From NCBI GenBank assembly GCA_963978895.1, contig OZ022239.1, forward strand, positions 34,076,042-34,140,041: a stretch of DNA of 64,000 nt. Direction: 5' to 3'. The notes beneath the pieces are model-generated. The model saw only the letters and a list, made by a program, of their open reading frames with translations. It did not search any database and was not told the origin of the DNA. The stretch's first letter is position 1, and each line of letters starts with the position of its first letter. Source of the DNA: Erpobdella octoculata (Eukaryota > Annelida > Clitellata > Hirudinida > Erpobdellidae). Below are positions 24,971-40,373 of the stretch, piece after piece. A program made the translations under genes and the position numbers.

Positions 24971-25339
24971 ATGTTGTTGATATGGTTCATTATTGTCTTA
25001 CATGTTGTTTATGGTCGTGGCTGTCAACTCATCCGATTAAGATTATTGAAGTCACACCTCTCCGTCGATAATGACTTACTGACAGATTGGCAAATGTTTT
25101 TAATTCTACTTTTTCTCAATAATTTCACAATAGATGTACCTGACCAAACTTTCAACAGCAAAACGGACAATAAACTAGAATGCCAGCAACCTCAAAACCA
25201 CACAAAAAAAATCATAATTTTCCAACCCATCTTTTTGAAAAAAAGGTTAATAATTTGCAACTACAATAATGATAAACCCGTGTGCCTTGATCATGTTTTG
25301 TTGACTGGTTTGCTAAAACATAAATTTGTTTTCTTTTAA
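24971..25339 (+). CDS. Hypothetical small secreted protein or gene start
   Basis: The reading frame starts with a clear hydrophobic leader ('MLLIWFIIVLHVVYG'). A possible phase 1 intron from 'ttatg|gtcgtg' to 'cacaatag|atgtac' (acceptor at about 25132) would join the leader to 'DVPDQTFNSKTDNKLEC' and two more cysteines ('LIICNYNNDKPVC'). The cysteine-containing part could be half of an Ig-like or similar disulphide domain, but no family is recognised. It lies 226 bp before the LRR-Ig gene on the same strand. Its counterpart is missing from the second segmental copy. It could be non-coding. Confidence 0.3.
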   Translation: MLLIWFIIVLHVVYGRGCQLIRLRLLKSHLSVDNDLLTDWQMFLILLFLNNFTIDVPDQTFNSKTDNKLECQQPQNHTKKIIIFQPIFLKKRLIICNYNNDKPVCLDHVLLTGLLKHKFVFF

Positions 25340-25564
25340 AAATAATAATTATTGAAATAATAAAAAAATAATATAATAATAAATCATAATATAATAAAAA
25401 TAAATAATAACAAATTCTAAAAAGTTAAATTAAAAAAAACATTTTGTGACTTTCGAACGTCATAGCTTGATGGTAAACAAAAAAATTTCTGTTTACGATC
25501 TATTGTAAAAAAAACTAATAAAAACTGCTTATTAAAAAAAATTGAAACCTTTTAATTTAAAGAA

Positions 25565-27562
25565 ATGTCTGATAACCGTCTACTTGAAAACACGTTTGCA
25601 GTGACGGCTTTTATGTTTTGTTTTGCTGAAACAGTTTTGGCAAATTGCATTCTTGGTTTTGAACGAAATGTAACATGCATTGAAAATTTAAACGCTGCTA
25701 CGAACATCCAATGGCACGACGCTCAATCGATAACATTCAGAAACTTACAAGTGACCATTCCACAATTGAACACTTACTTAATGAATGCTTCTAAGAATTA
25801 CAAGTTAATGATCACTGAGTCACATCTGGACTTTTTAAATTCAAGTTTAACAAAAAACCCAGAAAAGTTAGAAATCAGTTACAGCACTTTAACTAATTTC
25901 GGCGTAGCTCCGTTCAGAGGGAATATAAACAGATTGACGTTGCTCCACGTAGACGTATATCTACAACACGGTTTTCTGTTCCGTGGAGCCAACCTGAATT
26001 TGCTGCATCTTGAGGATGTAACGTTTTTGAATAATAAGTACAAGAGAATTTTTGAAAATGCCACCATCAATTATCTACAAGTTATAAATGGCAGTGGAGA
26101 TGAAGTCCTTGGGATATGCCAACTTACCGATCTTATAAGCTTGAAAGTTTTTAACATGAAATCTTCAGTTTATTTTCCACAAAACTGTTTCAAGGTGATT
26201 AGTTTTTATTAAAATGTGATATAATAAGATAAACATTTCATAATTAATAAATTGACAAATAAGCTAAAATTAGTTTAAACTCTCTAACATCGTTCTATTG
26301 AATCAGCAAATTTTAGAAATGTTCGATAGTTAAGGTTGAACATTTGAACATCTTTCTTATTTCTAAATCGAGTGTATTTAAAATCAAAGTTTATTTTGAA
26401 AAACATGTTTTTCCTTAACTTTAAAATCTATAAAAAAATATATAATATAAGACTCCCAATCAACAATAACTTTATCATTCCCCCACCAGAAAATCCTGGG
26501 ACCGCGCCTGCACAATCTAATAGCATTTTACAAATGTTTCTGAAATGTTTCTATTTGAAAAACTCTAGAATCGGTTTTAAAGTTATTTTATTGGTTCAGA
26601 TATTTTTTAAGCTTTTATTTTCTTAGAATCATACGCTCCTTGAAAGACTTACAGTTTCTCAAGTAACATCTTTAGACTTTTTGTCCGGCCTTACAAGCAG
26701 CCTGCTTCATTTGAACATATCGAAGTTTGACATGCCTCATTTAAGGAATGACTTGTTTGAAGGTTTTCGATCAAGCCTTCAGAGTCTTGAACTAACACAC
26801 GGAAACATTAAAAGCATGGAAAAAATGAGGTTTAAAGGTCTGGTGGTGCTCAACCTGGAATTCAACAAGCTGGAAACGTTGCCGTCAGACTTTTATAATT
26901 TGTTTTCAAGACTAGCCAAAGTAAATCTTAGAGAAAATCCTTTAATTTGCAACTGTTCTTTGACGTGGATCACTGATCCAAAGCTTGAGAGTCGATTGAA
27001 AATCAAAAACCAGATAAACTGTTTGAATTCTTTTGAAAAAGTATTATTTTATACCGGATTAAAATGTTCAGCAGCTTTTCGTAAAAGTGGCGGTCTTAAA
27101 ATAATACCAGTTGCTGATCAAACCCCATTAACGTCAACAAACATTAACAAATCTGCTGCTGAAGAATCGAAAATGTCAAAGCCGTCAATAGTTGAATTCA
27201 AATATTTAGTAGTCGAACTATCCACCTTGGTTTTTGTTTGCACCGTTTACGCAAAGCCCCCTGCCAATGTGGAAATCCAGCTTCCAGATGAGACTTTCGT
27301 CGCCATGGAAAACGAAGAAAACGAACATCTTTTCAGCGCAATGCACCACATCACAAAAGCTGGAGCGAAAAATGACGGATCGTACGTATGTGTAGCTGCA
27401 AATGTAGGCGGAGCGGTCAACAAAACCTTGGAGGTTTTACTTGACGGATATCTCAATCGGTCTCTATCGAATCACCAAAATTGTTTTCTACTGCTTCTGT
27501 TGAGCTTGTTAATGTTTCAAAAATTTGTTTTTGGTAGATGCAAAATGAATTGCTTATTTTGA
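25565..27562 (+). CDS. Secreted or membrane LRR-Ig protein
   Basis: Two exons, 25565-26194 and 26627-27562, join in phase 0 ('ttcaag|gtgatt' to 'ttcttag|aatcat') to give 521 residues. A signal peptide (about 8-27) precedes an N-terminal cap ('NCILGF', 'VTC'), degenerate leucine-rich repeats through both exons ('LVVLNLEFNKLETLPSDFYNL' is the clearest, near 275-295) and an LRR C-terminal cap ('NPLICNCSLTW', Cys at about 318, 320, 342 and 357). After a linker comes one Ig domain with Cys at about 415 and 465 and the 'NDGSYVC' motif. A C-terminal hydrophobic stretch (about 496-508, CFLLLLLSLLMF) could be a membrane or GPI-anchor signal. The LRR-Ig layout occurs in adhesion and immune receptors. 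No TIR or kinase tail is present. AATAAA lies at 27678-27683. It converges with gene C. Confidence 0.85.
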
Positions 27563-28500
27563 CGAGTCAAAATTCAAGTCTTGCTGAAACTGTTTGATCG
27601 ATATAAATTGAATCTTCATTCAAGTTCGTTATCTTGATGCTTCGCAGTTTTAAATTGTTTTACTTTTAAAGCAGAACAATAAATTTTCAAGCTTTAACAC
27701 GTTTATTTTTAAATAAATATTAAATTTTTCTTTAAAAGTTATCACGCAACTAAAAACTTTACTTTGTTTCGAAAAAATTCAACATTTTTGAATATCTGTT
27801 TTTATTAATTTTTTTAAATGTCATGTTGTGAAGCATAAATATGAACATCATTGTAAACATTAACTTTAGCATAAGCATGAACATAAGCACAAACATGAAC
27901 CTGAACACAATCATCAGCATAAACAGGAACAAAAACACGAACTTCAGTTTAAAAATAAATCTAAATATCAACATTTAAAAAAATAATGTAGAAAATAAAT
28001 TGAAAACTTTTTTGTATTTATGTTTGTTTTTTATATTTTTCCGGAATAAACTGATTATAAAAATGTTGTAAAAATTAAAGTGAAATTTATCTTGTTTTTA
28101 TGATTTTTTATTTCACTGCCAACAATTTTATTTTGTCTGACAGAAAAGTTAATTTTGTTCTATTAATCAGTTAAAAATTAATGAGCAAGCAATATGGCGT
28201 TTTGAAAATACCAGTGTTGTGCCTTACAGTAGATTACCGCAATAAATAGTTTTTTTTTTTATTTTAATTTTTTTGACCACTGTTGCTTATTTGAGTGAAT
28301 GAAAAAATAACGACGTTTATCTTTCGAGAGGTTTGACTGCTATTTGTGCTTTATAGAAATTGAACATGTTAAATATACTCAACATTCTAAATTGATGCAT
28401 ACTAACATATTTAAAAACTTAAGTTATAGAAATATGGTCTGTAATTTATAACGGATTCACAAGATGTACCGTGTGCTTTCATCTGATGATTGTCTACTGC
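27563..28500. other. Convergent intergenic region
   Basis: Holds the AATAAA of the LRR-Ig gene and a degenerate 'cataagcatgaa' hexamer-like repeat at 27836-27970. A diverged copy lies at 56.04-57.5 kb. No gene is seen. Confidence 0.6.
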
Positions 28501-32507
<4,007 letters not shown>

Positions 32508-33321
32508 TTTAAACTAATTTTCTTAGTTAATCAATTTTTGTTTGTTCAAAAATTCAAATTCAAATTTAAAAAAATAATTTGTTAGATTTTCCAATTAAAT
32601 TCCTTAAACGTTCAATCAGCGACCAACGGCATAACGAATTGGTACAAAACAAGACAAATTACTGATGCGTGTCTTCCATTCACGAACCTTACACTTTCCA
32701 AGCATCGGAGACAGTAAATGTTTCACATAAAAACAACAACAATTCACTTTTAGGGAGCTTAAATACATATGAATATGATAATAATTACAGCGGTACTGCC
32801 ATTAATCAATACTTCTTACAGACCACTGCCGTAAAGCCAACTGTAATCATCGGCAGTACTTGCTTACTTGAGTATACTCTTCTAAGTGTCTGAATCTACA
32901 ATGAATGTGCTAGTTCTTTATTCACCCCATCAGTTGTTTTTTATTTCATTATCTCGCTGTGTTGCTGCGTTCACTCAAATCAGTTGATTTCTATACTCTT
33001 CGCGTTGCAAATGTTGTTGAAGAATACATATTGTTCCGTGCGAAGAGCCCACGTGATTTTTACTGGTCACCTTCTTTGTTAGCAGTATAAGAGCACTGAA
33101 GTTATTTTTTAGTTATTCTTTCAATTAATATCTTCTTGTCGAAAATATTTTATAAATATAACTTCATTTTAAAACTTATTTAATTTTGCTTAATAAAGAA
33201 TAAAGATTTTTGCATTTTAATAAAGTTTATTTTCCATACAAACATTGAATAACGTTTTTACAACAAATGCGTTATTACTTTTTATTTGTTAACAAACTTG
33301 TACACTGGAATTGTTGTTATA

Positions 33322-33345
33322 CTAGAGATAGCCCGTCAAAAATGA
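33322..33345 (-). mobile_element. Helitron 3' terminus
   Basis: Minus-strand hairpin CGTCATTTTTGACG, then GGGCTATCT and CTAG (33322-33325). The second segmental copy (61.17 kb) reads 'ttgttata|tt' without it, confirming insertion between A and T. Confidence 0.75.
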
Positions 33346-33357
33346 CGTGCTATAAAG

Positions 33358-33430
<73 letters not shown>
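33358..33430. repeat. (TA)n microsatellite
   Basis: TA run between the Helitron 3' end and the next Helitron 5' end. Confidence 0.9.
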
Positions 33431-33433
<3 letters not shown>

Positions 33434-33704
33434 ATATATATAAAAATGAATGTTTGTATTTATGTATGTTAATGTCATTTATGCATTGCTACACCATTCA
33501 TCCGATCGTAATGAAATTTTCACACAACCTTGAGAGTCAAGGGGAAAGTCAAATAAAAAAAAAATTTGAAATCCGTCACAAAATGAGCGGAGCGGAGCGG
33601 GTGAGCGAGCGGGAACTATATATATATGTATGTGCGTATGTATGTGTGTATGTATGTATGTGTATGTGCATGTATGTGTGTCTGTGTGTGTGTTTATGTA
33701 TGTA
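33431..33704 (+). mobile_element. Helitron 5' half (unit a)
   Basis: TC start in 'TCTATATATATAAAAATG', preceded by A, then the Helitron-type 5' sequence ('cgtaatgaaattttcac') and a GTATGT-rich tract. The same unit lies inverted at about 36350-36630. It is cut by the opposite-strand unit b at 33705. Confidence 0.7.
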
Positions 33705-34121
33705 CTAGCGGAGATACCCGGCGTTGCCCGGGTTTTTTAGAGGTTTTTCTAATGTTTGTCTCTTTCTCTCCCGTTTCCTTTCCCACCTGCTTTCCCACTC
33801 CCGTTCGCTTTCCCGTTTTCGGTCGTTTTCCCGCTCCCGGTCGCTTTCCCGCTCCCGGTCGCTTTCCCGCTCCCGGTCGCTTTCCCGCTCCCGGTCGCTT
33901 TCCCGCTCCCGGTCGCTTTCCCGCTCCCGGTCGCTTTCCCGCTCCCGGTCGCTTTCCCGCTCCCGGTCGCTTTACCACTCCCGGTCGCTTTCCCGCTCAC
34001 GTTTGCTCTCCCATTCCCGCTCACGCTTGCTTTTCCGTTCCCGCTCGCTGTCCGTTCCGGGTCGCTTTCCCGTTTCTATAATAGACAAACTAACCCACAA
34101 ACATTCATATTTATATATATA
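33705..34121 (-). mobile_element. Helitron H2 (unit b)
   Basis: Minus-strand element. Its 3' end has the hairpin CCCGGGCAACGCCGGG, eight bases and CTAG at 33705-33708, followed by T. The interior is an ~18 bp CGCTTTCCCGCTCCCGGT minisatellite (about eight copies). The opposite-frame RS-rich or PGR-repeat translations are minisatellite artefacts. An inverted copy is at 36009-36346. Confidence 0.85.
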
Positions 34122-34131
34122 CTAGCGGGGT

Positions 34132-34672
34132 TACCCGGCGTTGCCCGGGGTTTTTAGAGGTTTTTCTAATGTTTGTCTCTCTCGCTCCCGTTCCCTTCTC
34201 CACTTTCCCGTTTTCGTAGCGTTCCCGGTCGCATTTCCGCTCTCGGTCGTTTTCCAGCTCCCGGTCGCTTTCCCGCTCAGAAGTTCTGTTATCGATTTTC
34301 TCTCTTGCTCGCGTTTCCTTCCAAGCTTGCTCTCCCGATTCCAGTCGCTTTCCGCGTTCCCGGTCGCTTTCCGCGTTCCCGGTCGCTTTCCCGTTCCCGG
34401 TCGCTTTCCCGTTCCCGGTCGCTTTCCCGTTCTCGGTCGCTTTCCCGTTCCCGGTCGCTTTCCCGTTCCCGGTCGCTTTCCCGTTTCCGGTCGCTTTCCC
34501 GTTCCCGCTCACGCTTGCTCTCCCGTTCCCGGTCATGCTTGCTCTCCCATTCCCGGTCACGGTAGCTCTCCCGTTCCCGTTTCCGTTCCCGCTCATTTTA
34601 TCTTTTACATTCATTCATAACTTCGGTTAGCCTATAAAACGCAAAATAGATTTGCTAAGACTATATATATAT
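34132..34672 (-). mobile_element. Helitron H2' (unit c)
   Basis: Same 3' hairpin and CTAG (34132-34135), with a CCCGTTCCCGGTCGCTTT minisatellite. An inverted copy lies at about 36630-37171. Joined head to tail with unit b. Confidence 0.85.
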
Positions 34673-36008
34673 ACTAGCAGTGCCCGTAGCGGCTTCGCTC
34701 GCATGAAATTTGAGAATTTGAACCATGCATACATAGTAGAGTACTGCACGGATCAATTTTTTAGGTCTCGGCTCGGCCCGTCGACAACTTGGCCCAACCC
34801 GTTTCAAAAACCGAAATTCCTGGCCCGGCACGGCCCGTCTAATATGGGCCCGGCCCGTTTTTACAGGCCTAGAAGTTCTATATACTTGATGAAAAACTTC
34901 GGCCCGTCCCACCTTGACTTCACGTTTAGCCTGAACACACTAAAATCACTAAAATGTCTATATACTTGGTTAAAAATCTCGGCCCGTCCCACCTTGATTT
35001 AAGGTTTGGGCAGGGCCGTATGAAGACCCTAAAATAACGGCTTGGCCCGTCCGTCCGGTGATAAACTGAACTCATTTACTTTTAAAAGGCACAAAACCTC
35101 AAAATACTATTTTTCACATCTGTAGCACTTACAGTTTTTGAGTAGCAGTTATTTTAAAATCAAATAACCTTTTTTCCACCTCACATTTGAGGTCCTGGAA
35201 CTGGAAACCAAATTTTCAAAAAATGGTAAAACACGTATATCATTATTTCTGGAGTAGAAACCAAATACTAATTTTTACTCCTGTAGCATCTACTGTTTTC
35301 GAGTAGCAGTTACATTAAAAACCAAATAACCTTATCTTCCACCCCACATTTGAGGTCCTGAAAACCAAATTTTAAAAAAATGGTAAAACACGTATATCTT
35401 TATTTTTAGAATAGAAACTAAATACTAATTTTTACATCTGTGGTATTTACAGTTTTTGAGTAGCAGTTACTTTAAAAAACAAATAACCCTATTTTCCACC
35501 CCACATTTGAAGTCCTGGAAACCAAATTTTCAAAAAATTCTAAAACACGTATTTCATTATTTTTGGAGTAGAAACTAAATACTAATTTTCACTCCTGTAG
35601 CATTCACAGTTTTTGAGTAGCAGCTACTTTAAAAACCAAATAACCCAATTTTCCAACCCACATTTGAGATCCGGGAAACCGAATTTTCAAAAAATGGTAA
35701 AACACGTATCTTTTTCTTTTTCAAAAAGAATCTATATACCAAATTTCAAAATCTCCTCATTTTTGGTTTTCGAGATATACATTGTTTTAGAAAAAAGTTT
35801 GTTTTCCAGTTTTTTCCCCTCAGGAGCAAAATTTTCAAAAATCCTTTTTTAGCGGATGTTTACGCTATAAAAATAATATAAGTTCCAAATTTCACGTTCC
35901 TAGGATGAGGCGTTTGAGCTCGGCGTTGATTATCAGTCAGTCAGTCATTCAGTCAGTCAGTCAGTCAGTCAGTCAGTCAGTCAGGACATGTTCTTTTATA
36001 TATATAGA
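34673..36008 (-). mobile_element. Helitron H1 (minus strand, complete)
   Basis: 3' end with CTAG at 34673-34676 and the GCGAAGCCGC hairpin; 5' TC at 36008-36007 next to a long (GACT)n tract. It contains four ~157 bp units and matches the plus-strand copy at 935-2007 over its length. Confidence 0.85.
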
Positions 36009-36346
36009 TATATGAATGTTTGTGGGTTAGTTTGTCTATTATAGAAACGGGAAAGCACCCGGAACGGACAGCGAGCGGGAACAGAAAAGCAAGCGTGAGC
36101 GGGAATGGGAGAGCAAACGTGAGCGGGAACGGGGCAGCGACCGGGACGGGAAAACGACCGGGAGCGGGAAAGCGACCGGGAGCGGGAAAGCGACCGGGAG
36201 CGGGAAAGCGACCGGCAGTGGGAAAACGACCGAAAACGGAAAAGCTAACAGGAGTGGGAAAGCAGGTGGGAAAGGAAACGGGAGAGAAAGAGACAAACAT
36301 TAGAAAAACCTCAAAAAACCTGGGCAACGCCGGGTATCTCCGCTAG
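36009..36346 (+). mobile_element. Helitron H2 (inverted copy of unit b)
   Basis: Ends with the CGCCGGG hairpin and CTAG at 36343-36346. The minisatellite has about half as many units as unit b, so this tract varies in copy number. Confidence 0.85.
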
Positions 36347-36349
36347 TAC

Positions 36350-36630
36350 ATACATAAACACACACACACAGACACACATACATGCACATACACATACATA
36401 CATACACACATACATACGCACATACATATATATATATAGTTCCCGCTCGCTCACCCGCTCCGCTCCGCTCATTTTGTGACGGATTTCAAAAATTTTTTTT
36501 TTAGTTTTGATTTTCATTGACTCTCAAGGTTGTGTGAAAATTTCATTACGATCGGATGAATGGTGTAGCAATGCATAAAGGACATTAACATAAATACAAA
36601 CATTCATTTTTATATATATAAGATAGTCTT
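36350..36630 (-). mobile_element. Inverted copy of Helitron unit a
   Basis: Reverse complement of 33431-33700, including the CATA/CACA tract. Together with 36009-36346 it mirrors 33431-34121. Confidence 0.8.
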
Positions 36631-37171
36631 AGCAAATCTATTTTACGTTTTATAGGCTAACAGAAGTTATGAAAGAATGGAAAAGAAAAAATGAGCGTGA
36701 ACGGGAGAGCAACCGTGACCGGGAATGGGAGAGCAAGCATGATCGGGAACGGGAGAGCAAGCGTGAGCGGGAACGGGAAAGCGACCGGGAACGGGAAAGC
36801 GACCGGGAACGGGAAAGCGACCGGGAACGGGAAAGCGACCGGGAACGGAAAAGCCACCGGGAACGGGAAAGCGACCGGGAACGGGAAAGCGACCGGGAAC
36901 GGGAAAGCGACCGGGAACGCGGAAAGCGACCGGGAACGCGGAAAGCGACTGGAATCGGGAGAGCAAGCTTGGAAGGAAACGCGAGCAAGAGAGAAAATCG
37001 ATAACAAAACTTCTGAGCGGGAAAGCGACCGGGAGCTGGAAAACGACCGAGAGCGGAAAAGCGACCGGGAACGCGACGAAAACGGGAAAGTGGAGAAGGA
37101 AACGGGAGCGAGAGGGACAAACATTAGAAAAACCTCTAAAAACCCCGGGCAACGCCGGGTAACCCCGCTAG
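36631..37171 (+). mobile_element. Helitron H2' (inverted copy of unit c)
   Basis: Minisatellite of GCGACCGGGAACGGGAAA, the hairpin CCCGGGCAACGCCGGG, and CTAG at 37168-37171 followed by T. The ER/GNGKA translations are repeat artefacts. Confidence 0.85.
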
Positions 37172-37827
37172 TATATATATATATATATATAAAGCGTTAC
37201 GCGAAATTGCTAACATACATACATACATACATACATACATGGCAAATTATCTATGTAGATAAAAAATTTGAATGCTGGATTTCATAAAATTACATACACA
37301 TAGCAAAAAAACTAACAAACAATGTAGCGAACGATATAAAATATTGAATTTTTGTAAAAATGTTTTTGGCGCTAATAAAATAAGCAAATTTACTTGTTCA
37401 CTAGCGGAGTTACCCGGTGGTGCTCGAGGGTTTCAGAGCTATGGTTATCAATTTTAAATGCTTTTATTCAACTTCACTCGTATCTCTGTTTGTTGGTTTG
37501 TTTGTCTGTGGTGATCAAATCTTAAAAAGCGTAGACGCCGTAAACGATGTTTGTGTTACGCGTTGATTTCAACGGTTTTATTATTTTTTCACTTAAACCA
37601 CTAAAGGCACATCAATTAAACCATATATAAAACAATTAATTTTTCAAAGTGAATAATAATCTATAAAAACAAATTTGAAATAAGCTGCTTGAAAAACGTT
37701 TTTAACGTAAATTTGTTTAAATTCGTTTATTTTTTGTAAATAAAGGATAAAATGATGTTGTAAACCAACATAAATGATAAATATACTTAACAAGTTTTAT
37801 AAAACAATTTTTTACTAGTTTAATAAG

Positions 37828-38641
37828 TAAGGCTGGGCCCGATTAATCGGCGTAAGCATAATCGGGCCGATTATTGACGTAATCGGCATAATCGGTAATC
37901 GGTAAAAATAATCGGTGCCGATTAAAAATTTTTTAAAAATTGGTTCGTACTTGTTTTCTGAGGCTTGTGATGAACCTGTTCGAACTGCAAATGAAACTAC
38001 CATTACCCATGGCGATGATGCGGTTGACGCCATGCTGGAGCTTTATCTGGCAGCCCCTCTGTTGCCACGTGAGGAAGACATGTATAGTTGGTGGAACCTT
38101 CACAGGTTTCAGTATCCCTATTTAGCGAAAATAGCTAGACGCTATTTATCTGCACCAGCTTCCAGCGTGCCAAGTGAGCAGCTCTTCAAAGGCGCTGGAG
38201 AAAGTTTTTCGGATCGGCGTGGATCGTTGCTCGCCGAGAAGGGAGAAATGTTATTATTACTTAAATATAACTTACCTCAACTTGGCTTTAATTATTAACT
38301 CTTGAACTGTAGCTATTTTCAATATACATTTTTATCCATTTTTTATTTTTATTAGTTTAGAATTAGTTACTGGATTATTATTTTATTCTTTTCAATACTA
38401 TAATTTTAACAAATAATTATTGTTCTATGGTTGTGTGAACGTTGGTTGAATTATCACGGCTAGCGCGTGCAAGCAGCAAAACACGCGCTTGTATTATGGC
38501 GGTATGTTTTGGAAGAAGCATTTTCACTAAAGAAATGGTAGGTATAAAATAATCGGCGTCATAATCGGTATCGGCAATTTTAATAATCGGCTATACGCGG
38601 TATCGGCATAATCGGCAAAAAGTCATATCGGAACAGCCGTA
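37828..38641. mobile_element. hAT transposon, internally deleted
   Basis: Perfect 8 bp target duplication TTAATAAG (37820-37827 and 38642-38649). Ends TAAGGCTGGGCC and, inverted, TACGGCTGTTCC. Both subterminal regions are dense in AATCGG/CCGATT, probably transposase-binding repeats. Length 814 bp. Confidence 0.9.
37915..38298 (+). pseudogene. hAT transposase C-terminal dimerisation domain
   Basis: 127-residue frame with the hAT family C-terminal signature: 'WWNLHRFQYPYLAKIARRYL', 'PASSVPSEQLFKGAG', 'SDRRGSLLAEKGEMLLLLKYNL'. The DDE catalytic region and BED finger are missing. It sits inside the deleted hAT element. Confidence 0.85.
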
Positions 38642-39019
38642 TTAATAAGTAATTCGATAGCTAAGGACTAAGGAGATGATGATATAAGCCGTCAGTTCGC
38701 GATTTTGCGATTCTGACTGACAAAATAGTGTGTCAAAGTTACGGCGTTAGGGGCACTTTATAGCCATTGAAATTTCCAGTAATATAGATTAATAACGCTT
38801 TAAGACATGGAAACATGAACTAAAGTTCTGGGACCCCAAATAAGAAAATTATAAGAAAAATAAATGTGGACCAGACTTCCAGACGCAATATTTAGGTGAT
38901 GTAAGCGCACTTCTTACGAGTCTCCTGATGTAACCAAAGACTATATAGACGCCTGAATTATCGAGATATAAACGGCTCAACTCAAAAGCATTTCTTTAAA
39001 ATTTTTATTTTTCATCTTT

Positions 39020-39230
39020 ACTTGTTCTCTCTTGCTCTCGTTTTTTCCCCGCTTGCTCTCCGCTTCCGGTCGCTTTCCCGTTCACGGTCGCTTTCCGTTC
39101 CCGCTCAAGCTTGTTCTCCCGTTTCCGTTCCCGCTCACGCTTGCTCTCCCGTTCCCGTTCCTGCTCGCGCTGATTTTCTCTTTTCCTTTCTTTCTTACTT
39201 TGTTAGCCCATAAAAAGTAAAATAGACTTG
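39020..39230 (-). mobile_element. Helitron minisatellite remnant
   Basis: CTTTCCCGTTC/CGCTCACGCTTGCTC repeats, with 'ttagcccataaaaagtaaaatagac' matching the flank of units c and c'. Ends are eroded. Confidence 0.5.
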
Positions 39231-39289
39231 TTAAAACAGGCTAAAAGTTGCTTAACCATCATACGTTGTTACGTAAACAAAATTTGAAT

Positions 39290-39534
<245 letters not shown>

Positions 39535-39540
<6 letters not shown>

Positions 39541-39652
39541 TTTGAACGTATTTCGGCGTAATGTTTTCTTTTAGGCATGCTCTGTTAAAAATGATAGACC
39601 ACTTTGCGTTGATACGTTTTTTCGCCAAGCTTTCAAAATCTCTTGAATTCAT
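39535..39652 (-). pseudogene. Penelope-like ORF start, truncated by TA array
   Basis: '[18 protein letters not shown]' and '[15 protein letters not shown]' resemble the N-terminus of Penelope-like polyproteins. The frame then runs into the TA array. A hammerhead-like motif lies about 40 bp upstream, as in the repeats of such elements. Confidence 0.5.
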
Positions 39653-39689
39653 GATAACTCCGCTTTTTAAATAGATTTATTAAAAACGA

Positions 39690-39731
39690 GGGCTGACCGA
39701 TCGGTTTCGCAGAAAAGCATCTTCGGAGCCC
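39690..39731 (-). ncRNA. Hammerhead ribozyme-like motif
   Basis: Minus strand: GGGCT pairs with AGCCC (stem I). Between them lie CCGAAGA (consensus CUGANGA with one change), stem II TGC..GC, GAAA, the self-complementary ACCGATCGGT as stem III, and GTC before the cleavage position. Position upstream of a Penelope-like frame supports the call. The U-to-C core change may abolish cleavage. Confidence 0.55.
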
Positions 39732-40373
39732 TTTAAATTACAAAGTTAAAATGTATTTACTATAATGCGAAAATAGAATGAAACTATAAAACGACGAGAA
39801 TAAACATTAATGAAAACTGAAATAGAAAAACAACGTATGGAAAGTGGAAAGCAAGATATAAAAGGTAGGTAACTAACGTACAAGATTAGTAAAAACCGAA
39901 GCGGAAAATAATTGTAAACAAAACGAAAACATGGCGATAGTGGCCGCAGCGCGGGTATTTACACAACTATGCGCTAGGTAATTGTTGTCAGGTGCGCGCA
40001 ATCAGGCTAGGTACGTCTACCGCGTCGTATTGTTATATTAACGTTGTTGACGAGTCGAGCAAATAGCTGGAAAGAAGACACGGACTCCACGGGAAGACGG
40101 TCATCCGACAAGTCACCAACGCCGCGGCTACGCACACTTTCCAGACTGGAGTTATCACGTGATGGGGATCCATGGACGGGACACAGGCCCTGGCCATCAT
40201 TGCCGACGACGTCGGCGATCGGAAGGTGAGCAGGAGTAAGAGGGCCGACTCCTTGGTTGCCACGAGAAATAAAGTTGTCCTCACCGCTCGCCGATGAAAC
40301 CAGATGAACATTGTTAAGAACATCGGTTGTCGGAGTCAGAGGACAAATGGCGATTAGAGTGTCTTCTTCTGGG

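Noticed and set aside
33780..33990. CRISPR-like direct repeats
   Set aside because: Contiguous ~18 bp minisatellite without unique spacers, in a eukaryotic Helitron.
33626..34614. RS-rich, PGR- and GNGKA-repeat proteins, also at 36.0-37.3 kb
   Set aside because: They come from the Helitron minisatellite and are open in nearly all frames on both strands.
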